Below are positions 33,262-38,490 of a stretch of 38,490 nt of DNA, in pieces. Positions within the stretch are counted from its first letter, which is position 1, and each line of letters starts with the position of its first letter. The DNA is taken from positions 1 to 38,490 of the forward strand of contig CANFQO010000025.1 of NCBI GenBank assembly GCA_947449135.1, read 5' to 3'. The notes beneath the pieces are model-generated. The model ran no database searches. It was not told the origin of the DNA and saw only the letters and a program-made list of their open reading frames with translations. Made by a program: the position numbers and the translations under genes. This stretch comes from Planctomycetaceae bacterium (lineage in GTDB: Bacteria; Planctomycetota; Planctomycetia; Pirellulales; UBA1268).

Positions 33262-34575
33262 TCAGCCGGCGACGAGTTCCCGCACGACGCCCGTGCTGTC
33301 GCCGAACCGTTCCACCTCGATCCCGGAGCCTTTGAGAAGCGTCAGCCAGACGTTGCACAGCGGCGTGTCCTTCGGCTGCACGATGTGCTGGCCGAGTCTG
33401 ATGCCGGCGCCACGGCCCGCAATCAGGGTGGGGCAGTTGTCGAGATAGTGGATCGAGCGGATGTTGCTACCGAAGACCACCGTCGTGTGGTCGAAGAGGC
33501 TCGAGCCGTCCGGGGCCTTCGTGGCTTTCAGCGTGTCGAGGAGCGTGGCCAGCATGTCGCTCTGCACCGTGTCACGGCGCTGCGAGGCCTCCATCCGTCC
33601 GCCAGGCTGGTAGTGGCTCATGTCGTGCGGGGCGACCTTGATCGCGAGGCTCGTGAGCAGGTGCTGAATTGGTTGGCGGTAGGTCACGACTCTGGTGCTG
33701 TCGGTCCGCAGGGCGGCCACGATCAGGTCGTACATGAGCCGGATCTCATCGCGACCGACGAGCCCCTCGCCGGGTTGCGGGAGCGACGGCTTGGGCTTCG
33801 GACTGCCCAGCCAGCGTTCCTCCTTGGCCAACCGTGTCTCAATAGCCCGCAGGCTTTCGAAATATTCTTCCAGCTTTTCACCATCGGCCTTGTTGAGCCC
33901 GCGTTTCAGGCTGCGAGCATCCTCGAGCATGTCGTCCAGCACGCTCCTCTCGTCGGCCAGCATCTTCTGTCGCTGTTCGAGCGGGACGTCCTCCGCCGAG
34001 AACAGCCGATGAAAGGCGATCACCGGGCTGTTGTAGCCGGCCACCGGCTTGCCGCCGGCATCCCAGGCCAGCGAGAGGCCGCGGCCGTGACCCGGCCCGT
34101 CAAGGTTCGGCTCGCTGCCGTTGAGTTGAATCGAGTTGAACCGGGTTGCTTTGCCGAACTCTGCCGCCGCGACCTGATCGACCGAGATCGAGTTATGAAA
34201 GCTCTTGCCAGCCGAGCCGAAGGGATTGGCGCCGGTGAGCCAAAACGTGCTGCCGCCGTGCGGATCGTTGGCAAACCGGTGGGAGCAACCCTGCACCAGC
34301 GTGAAGTCGTCCTGGTGGCGGGCCAGCGGGGCGAGACCCTCTGGAAGCGGATAGCCCGAGCCGACGACGTCGAGTTTCGGGAGCCATGTTTCCTGGGTCA
34401 CGCCGTAGCCGATGCCCAGGAATACCATCCGCTTTGGCGGCGGTGATGGGTCGGCCGCGCGGACAGAGCGACGGAATCCGAGCGACTCGAGCGCCGGGAG
34501 CGCGACCAGTGACGTGGCTGACCTCAGAAACCGGCGACGAGATTCGGGAGTCGGTCTCTGGCGACGCGATGCCAT
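33262..34575 (-). CDS. DUF1552 protein with TAT signal
   Basis: The 437-residue protein starts with a twin-arginine motif (SRRRFL at 12-17) and a weakly hydrophobic segment, so it is predicted to be exported folded. The body matches DUF1552: RMVFLGIGYGVTQETW, LVQGCSHRFANDPHGGSTFWLTG, SISVDQVAAAEFG, MSHYQPG and HTTVVFGSNIRSIHYLDNCPTLIAG. This fold is related to the sulfatase-like DUF1501 group; the function is unknown. It begins 21 bases after the DUF1592 gene stops, with AGGAGA 8 bases ahead of the ATG, so the two form an operon, a pairing repeated many times in planctomycete genomes. Confidence 0.92.
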   Translation of the reverse strand: MASRRQRPTPESRRRFLRSATSLVALPALESLGFRRSVRAADPSPPPKRMVFLGIGYGVTQETWLPKLDVVGSGYPLPEGLAPLARHQDDFTLVQGCSHRFANDPHGGSTFWLTGANPFGSAGKSFHNSISVDQVAAAEFGKATRFNSIQLNGSEPNLDGPGHGRGLSLAWDAGGKPVAGYNSPVIAFHRLFSAEDVPLEQRQKMLADERSVLDDMLEDARSLKRGLNKADGEKLEEYFESLRAIETRLAKEERWLGSPKPKPSLPQPGEGLVGRDEIRLMYDLIVAALRTDSTRVVTYRQPIQHLLTSLAIKVAPHDMSHYQPGGRMEASQRRDTVQSDMLATLLDTLKATKAPDGSSLFDHTTVVFGSNIRSIHYLDNCPTLIAGRGAGIRLGQHIVQPKDTPLCNVWLTLLKGSGIEVERFGDSTGVVRELVAG

Positions 34576-34596
34576 GGTGCAAATCTCCTGATGGTG

Positions 34597-37284
34597 TCAC
34601 TTTGACCGAAACGCATCGCTCTGGACAACGGCATGGATGAACTCCCGGATCGACAAGTCCTTTCCGGCGGCGCGTCGAACGATCGCCTGAACGAGTTCGT
34701 CGTCAGAAAATCCGCATGGGCGGCCCAGGGCGTATTCGATGAGGCACTCGGTGAACCCCGTCGCGAAGTCCTCCTGTCGTGCCGCCACGATCGCGCGAAA
34801 CCCGAAAAAATCGGCGAAGGGCGGACCGCCGTGCAAGGCACCGGCCGGATCGATCGGCCACGTCTTTCGGCCGACGCCCGGCTTCTCGTAGGAGTCTTCC
34901 GTCCGCCAGCGTCCAACGGCGTCAAAGTTTTCCAACGCGAAGCCGATGGGGTCGATCCTCCGGTGGCAGGAGCCGCACTGCGGCTCTTCCTGGTGCATCC
35001 GCAGCCGTTCTCGCGTCGTGAGGAGTTCGCCTTCCAGCCGGGTGAGCTGCGGCACGTTCGGCGGAGCCGGCGGAGGCGGATCGTGCAGGAGCTTTCGCAG
35101 CACCCACGCGCCGCGTTCGACCGGACTCGTCTGCTCGCCGTTGCTCCCCATGGCGAGGATCGCAGCCATGCCGAGCAGGCCGCCGCGAGGACTCTCGGGA
35201 GGTACCTTGACCGGACGGAACTCGTCACCCGCAACACCGTCAATCCCGTAATAGTCGGCAAGTAGGCCGTTGATCACGACGGTGTCGGAGTGCAGCAACT
35301 GCGACAGGCTGCCGTCGTGCCGCACAAGGTGCGCGACCGTCTCGAACACCTCCTGCCGGGCCGCCTCCTTCACGCCGCCATTGAAATCGGGATAGAGCTT
35401 CGCATTGAACTGAAAGAAGTCGAGCCGCGACATCTGCAGCCACTGCGACACAAATGCCTCCACGAACGCCCGGGACCGTTCGTCGGCGAGCATCCCATCG
35501 ACCTGCCGAGCGAGGCCTTCCGGGCTCCGCAGGTCGCCTCGGGCCGCGGCGGCAAGCACGACGTCATCGGGGGCACCGCTCCACAGGAAGTAGGAGAGCC
35601 GTGACGCCAGTTCCACATCGGTCAGTCGGCGTCGGCCACCGTCGGCCACCGGCTCGGCCACATAGAGGAAGCTCGACGACGCAAGCACCATCGACAGGCA
35701 GTCGACCAGCGCCTGTCGCGGTTGCATCCCGCCCTTCACGAGCGTTTCGTATCGGCCCGCCAGCCGATCGAGAAAATCGGCTGCCGGTTCCCGCCCCCGC
35801 AGCGCCTCCGCCGCAAACGTCGCGATGAAGCGACGGGCGTCCAGCCGGCTCGTGTCGAACTGGGCGAGCAACGACGTCAGCGTGGCGCGCCGTGACTGCG
35901 ACCGCTCGGAATGAAACGGCCCTTCGATCTCGATCCAATCGACCCAGAGGGCCGGATTGATCCCGAAGTCTGGCCCCAGTCCCGACCGCTGCGCCAGGAT
36001 CGCCGGCCGCTGCTCCTCGTCGCCCCGCTCGCGGAGCTGGAAGTGGCGGCCGCCGCTCGTATCGATCTGCATGGTCCAGGTGAATTCATCCGGGGTCTCC
36101 ATCGTGCCCGTGACCTGATGGACCGCCAGCACCTTGTCTGGAGCCGCGCCCCAGCTAAGCACGTCGAGAAAACAGCGGCTCGGATCGGGCGGGTCGGCCA
36201 CGAACGGCTCGGTGTCAGTGCGGGAGGGCACGAGCGTCTGCGGACCGGCCCGCGCGACTCGGATGCGGACCCTGTAGTCGCCAGCCGGCCAATCGCCGGG
36301 CACCTGCGACATGATCCGTGTATTGATCCCCAGAAACACGCCCTCTTGGGAGGCTGGTCGCGTCAGGTAATCGATATTGGCGGGGACAAAGATATTCCAC
36401 TGGCCATCATGGTGAAACGCATCGTCGGCATCGGGAAAGCCGAACGTCGCGGGTGCCGGAGCCCCGACGAGCTTTTCCCAGTCGAGATAGAGCCCTCGTG
36501 GATCGTTCTTCTGTCGGGCACGGATTTCGGCCGTGTTCGCCTGATTCTCCGGCCGAGCAGCGGCGGCGTCGATCGCCTGCTTCCAGAGCCGAAAGCGTTT
36601 CTGGATGCTGACCTGCCGTTCGAGCTCAGCCAGTCGGGTTCTGTTTTCAACCTCCTCCGGCTCCACCCGATGCTTCCTCACAGGGCTCGAATCCTCGGCC
36701 TGGGCGAATGCGGCCGCGATCGCACTCTTGCCCAGTTCGCGATAGGCCTGGAACTGGTCGGACGACATGAAGAGCGAGTCCCCGGCGGTGTCGAACGAGG
36801 TGTCGCTCGCATCGGAGGGCAGGCTCTGTACGTCGACTTCGATGCCGAGTAGTTCGCGGAGCGTGTTTGCGTATTCTCGACGATTGAGCCGCCGCATGGT
36901 CACTGCGCCGCCCGTGTCGGCGAGCGTCTTGCGGGCGGTCACGAGCGCGTGGGCCAGGTCGTCAAGCAGATCCGCCTTGGCAGCCACTTCGATCTGCTTC
37001 TCGTCGTCGGGCGGCATCTCGCCCGAATTCATCACGTTGAGCACCTTCTGCCATCGGTCGGCGGCCTCGACCGAATCGATCGTGGCTGACAGCGTATCGA
37101 TCCGGAACCCGCCACTGGCCTCGTCAGGCCCGTGGCACTTCAGGCAGTGCGCGGCCAGCAGTGGCCGGGTGGAATCCTGCGGCGCGAGTCTGCCGGGCTC
37201 GCCTGCCGCCAACGAGCGGCCGGTGAACAGGACCACCATCGCGATGATGGCAGCCGCCGTATGCCTGCGATGTCCGTTCGACAT
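34597..37284 (-). CDS. DUF1592-type c-haem protein (DUF1587/1595/1592/1588/1585)
   Basis: The product is 895 residues when started at MSNGHRRHTAAAIIAMVVLF, which gives a signal peptide ending SLAA-GE. The open frame continues 218 codons upstream but without family similarity. Residues 47-51 (CLKCH) form a c-type haem site in a planctomycete cytochrome-like module. Domains in order: DUF1587 (MRRLNRREYANTLRELLG), a carbohydrate-binding-like middle region, DUF1595 (GMQPRQALVDCLSMVLASSSFLY), DUF1592 (LTDVELASRLSYFLWSGAPD), DUF1588 (a second CxxCH, CGSCHRRIDPIGFALENFD) and DUF1585 (ECLIEYALGRPCGFSDDELV). It is probably a periplasmic redox protein working with the DUF1552 partner on an unknown, possibly polysaccharide-linked, substrate. 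Confidence 0.9.
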   Translation of the reverse strand: MSNGHRRHTAAAIIAMVVLFTGRSLAAGEPGRLAPQDSTRPLLAAHCLKCHGPDEASGGFRIDTLSATIDSVEAADRWQKVLNVMNSGEMPPDDEKQIEVAAKADLLDDLAHALVTARKTLADTGGAVTMRRLNRREYANTLRELLGIEVDVQSLPSDASDTSFDTAGDSLFMSSDQFQAYRELGKSAIAAAFAQAEDSSPVRKHRVEPEEVENRTRLAELERQVSIQKRFRLWKQAIDAAAARPENQANTAEIRARQKNDPRGLYLDWEKLVGAPAPATFGFPDADDAFHHDGQWNIFVPANIDYLTRPASQEGVFLGINTRIMSQVPGDWPAGDYRVRIRVARAGPQTLVPSRTDTEPFVADPPDPSRCFLDVLSWGAAPDKVLAVHQVTGTMETPDEFTWTMQIDTSGGRHFQLRERGDEEQRPAILAQRSGLGPDFGINPALWVDWIEIEGPFHSERSQSRRATLTSLLAQFDTSRLDARRFIATFAAEALRGREPAADFLDRLAGRYETLVKGGMQPRQALVDCLSMVLASSSFLYVAEPVADGGRRRLTDVELASRLSYFLWSGAPDDVVLAAAARGDLRSPEGLARQVDGMLADERSRAFVEAFVSQWLQMSRLDFFQFNAKLYPDFNGGVKEAARQEVFETVAHLVRHDGSLSQLLHSDTVVINGLLADYYGIDGVAGDEFRPVKVPPESPRGGLLGMAAILAMGSNGEQTSPVERGAWVLRKLLHDPPPPAPPNVPQLTRLEGELLTTRERLRMHQEEPQCGSCHRRIDPIGFALENFDAVGRWRTEDSYEKPGVGRKTWPIDPAGALHGGPPFADFFGFRAIVAARQEDFATGFTECLIEYALGRPCGFSDDELVQAIVRRAAGKDLSIREFIHAVVQSDAFRSK

Positions 37285-37512
37285 GGCTCGCCACTCCGTG
37301 AGAGCGTACGGAGACAGTTCGCCGCACGCGTCGACCAGTATCGTCTGGCCACCGGGCAGAGGAAAGGACTTCCCCTGCAGAGAATGGCTCTGGCTTGGGA
37401 AACACCCTTCCCCGGAAGACCGCGTGTGTGCGGTCGCTGAAGCGAACCCGGGGGAATGCTGGCACGTAGAATTCCCAGGTCCTCCACCTCTGATCTCGAA
37501 AGGCCGCTCCCG

Positions 37513-37836
37513 ATGCACCGCACCCGTCTCGTCGTTGTTCTCTCCCTTGCTCTTGTTGGCGGAGCCGGTCTCGCGGCCCCCGCCTCCGCGGCCCAGCCAC
37601 GGAACCCCTACTCGAGCTTCAACCTCTCCGGGATCAACTACGGAGCCCAGCAGTGGGATCGGGACCAGCGGGCAGGCCGCTCGGTCTGGCCCTACTACAA
37701 CACGCCTTCGCGGAGCTACTCCCGCGGCTCCAATGTCAGCGTCGGCGGCGTTGCGGGTGGCGGCATGGGCGGCGCGGTCATCCAGGGCGGCAGCTATCGA
37801 TCCAGCCCGCGCACCGTCCGCCGCTGGCGGCGGTGA
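37513..37836 (+). CDS. Small secreted Gly/Ser/Tyr-rich protein
   Basis: The 107-residue protein has a signal peptide (MHRTRLVVVLSLALVGGAGL..., likely cut after ASA-AQ). The mature part is PYSSFNLSGINYGAQQWD, then RSVWPYYNTPSRSYSRGSN, a glycine-rich VGGVAGGGMGGAV and a basic RTVRRWRR end. It resembles no characterised family but matches the layout of small secreted planctomycete proteins. The ATG at 37513 is preferred over one 19 codons upstream because the signal peptide starts there. It is divergent from the DUF1592 gene, and a terminator follows at 37896. Confidence 0.7.
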   Translation: MHRTRLVVVLSLALVGGAGLAAPASAAQPRNPYSSFNLSGINYGAQQWDRDQRAGRSVWPYYNTPSRSYSRGSNVSVGGVAGGGMGGAVIQGGSYRSSPRTVRRWRR

Positions 37837-37895
37837 TGCCCGGATGACGGCACACGGATCGCTTGGCATGGAATGCGGTATCTGATTCGACCCGG

Positions 37896-37925
37896 AGTCC
37901 CCCGGCTTCCGCAGGGGGCTTTTTG
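37896..37925 (+). terminator. Intrinsic terminator after the small secreted protein gene
   Basis: AG(T)CCCCC and GGGGGCT pair around a nine-base GC-rich loop and run straight into TTTTT, about 60 bases after the stop codon. Confidence 0.75.
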
Positions 37926-37987
37926 TCGCACAGTGCACCGCGGCCGGCAGGATGCCAGGCGCAGCACCAGAAACCGGAGGTTTCCAA

Positions 37988-38015
37988 GCGAAAACGACAC
38001 GATGTCGTGTTTCGC
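37988..38015. repeat. 12-bp inverted repeat, ACGACA/TGTCGT type
   Basis: GCGAAA-ACGACA-cga-TGTCGT-(g)-TTTCGC forms a 12-bp stem with one bulged base. Its ACACGA/TCGTGT core is also present in the terminator at 8701, suggesting a recurrent element in this genome. Confidence 0.6.
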
Positions 38016-38022
38016 GTGAAGC

Positions 38023-38154
38023 CGGAGGCGTTTCACCCGCCTGACTTGGGCGGGTCGTCTTGCACGCGGAGGCGTTTCACCCGCCCGGCTTCGGCGGGTC
38101 ATCCTGCACGCGGAGGCGTTTCACCCGCCCGGCTTCGGCGGGTCATCCTGATAG
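38023..38154. repeat. 44-bp tandem repeat, three copies
   Basis: Units start at 38023, 38067 and 38111. Units 2 and 3 are identical over their first 40 bases; unit 1 differs from unit 2 at five of 44. Every unit keeps an ACCCGCC/GGCGGGT stem, while the changes between units fall in the loop and spacer. The last unit overlaps the 3' end and stop codon of the acetyltransferase gene on the minus strand. The unit shares ATCCTGC and GGAGGC(G)TTTCAC(C)CGCC with the dispersed repeats at 8899 and 29039. Confidence 0.92.
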
Positions 38155-38490
38155 ATCCGATACTTCTTGGTGACGAGCGCACCGCCGCGTTCGAGCGATC
38201 GCTTCGAGAGGTGGTTGCTCTCCAGCACCCAGGAGAATTCAACCTCCTTCATGCCCCAGTCCTGGAGCGGTTTCACCAGTGCCCCCATCAACACCAGCCC
38301 CACGCCCCACGCCTGGTACTCTGGCACCACGTTCGTGCTGATGGCCCGCATTCGCTTGATGCCCTTCTTGTTCCAGAGCAGCCGCAGGAAGCCGAAGGGA
38401 AACAGCCGGCCGTTGATCGCCTTGATCCGTGGGTTGTAGTCGAGCAGGCAGAAGACGGTGCCGATCGGTTTGCCGTTCACTTCGGCCACG
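38121..38490 (-). CDS. GNAT family acetyltransferase (YghO-like), N-terminus off window
   Basis: The open frame enters from the right edge and gives the C-terminal 122 residues. LLDYNPRIKAINGRLFPFGF, ISTNVVPEYQAWGVGLVLM (a QxxGxG acetyl-CoA loop) and VEFSWVLESNHLSKRSLERGGA are typical of the GNAT branch that includes YghO. The substrate is unknown. The GTG at 38489 is internal by homology and is probably not the true start. The last residues (DDPPKPGG) and the TGA lie inside the third copy of the 44-bp repeat, so the repeat has supplied or replaced the native end of the protein. Confidence 0.8.
   Translation of the reverse strand, partial: VAEVNGKPIGTVFCLLDYNPRIKAINGRLFPFGFLRLLWNKKGIKRMRAISTNVVPEYQAWGVGLVLMGALVKPLQDWGMKEVEFSWVLESNHLSKRSLERGGALVTKKYRIYQDDPPKPGG

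Noticed and set aside
36767-37885. 372-codon plus frame across the DUF1592 start and the small secreted gene
   Set aside because: Antisense to DUF1592 and out of frame with the secreted protein. Ser/Arg/Pro-rich with no signal.
38023-38154. Possible CRISPR array
   Set aside because: The 44-bp units abut directly with no unique spacers and contain a long palindrome. They are a tandem repeat, not a CRISPR.
1-38490. tRNA, rRNA, riboswitch or prophage elements
   Set aside because: I looked for cloverleaf ends, conserved rRNA stretches, known sulfur or purine riboswitch cores, integrases and capsid clusters. Apart from the encapsulin shell (HK97 fold but cargo-linked), none was seen.

Overview
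The window is GC-rich bacterial chromosome, very probably from a planctomycete (Pirellulales-like). The evidence is a DUF1559 prepilin-type protein with the [15 protein letters not shown] leader and an HAGG...FADGSV tail, a paired DUF1592-type haem protein and TAT-exported DUF1552 protein, PDZ/HEAT secreted proteins, and many small Gly/Arg/Tyr-rich secreted proteins. No tRNA, rRNA, CRISPR array, phage or transposase was seen. The gene order looks like ordinary chromosome rather than a mobile island.

Layout. 1-2679: the 3' part of a family 2A encapsulin shell gene, then a SufS-like cysteine desulfurase with a ~180-residue low-complexity N-terminal extension. Together they form a sulfur-storage nanocompartment operon cut by the left edge. 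2766-6723: a histone-deacetylase-fold hydrolase, a lipoprotein with an HExxH protease motif, a small secreted protein, a methyltransferase and a beta-carbonic anhydrase. 6906-13562: an SLC13/DASS permease with two RCK_C domains, then a complete sulfate ABC importer operon (cysP-cysT-cysW-cysA) ending in a YezD-family gene, behind a clear sigma70-type promoter. 13948-18787: the DUF1559 prepilin-like gene, a membrane protein, a HEAT-repeat protein and an orphan type II secretion F-type protein. 18938-23590: tyrA, a PurS-fused purL and purQ, overlapping head to tail. 23747-29008: a lipoprotein, a SAF-domain (CpaB-like) protein, a zinc-ribbon membrane protein and an RpoD-type sigma factor. 29182-33192: cysC (APS kinase), a HEAT/LRR/PDZ protein and a YgiQ-type radical SAM protein. 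33262-38490: the DUF1592/DUF1552 operon, a small secreted protein, a tandem repeat and a partial GNAT acetyltransferase.

The main biological theme is sulfur. A sulfur-storing encapsulin with its desulfurase, a DASS permease, a full sulfate ABC importer with YezD, and APS kinase lie within 30 kb, interspersed with housekeeping genes. The second theme is a family of intergenic palindromic repeats: a 93-bp pair at 8899 and 29039 that is 91% identical, and a 44-bp tandem array at 38023. They share a core motif, and the array supplies the stop codon of a neighbouring gene.
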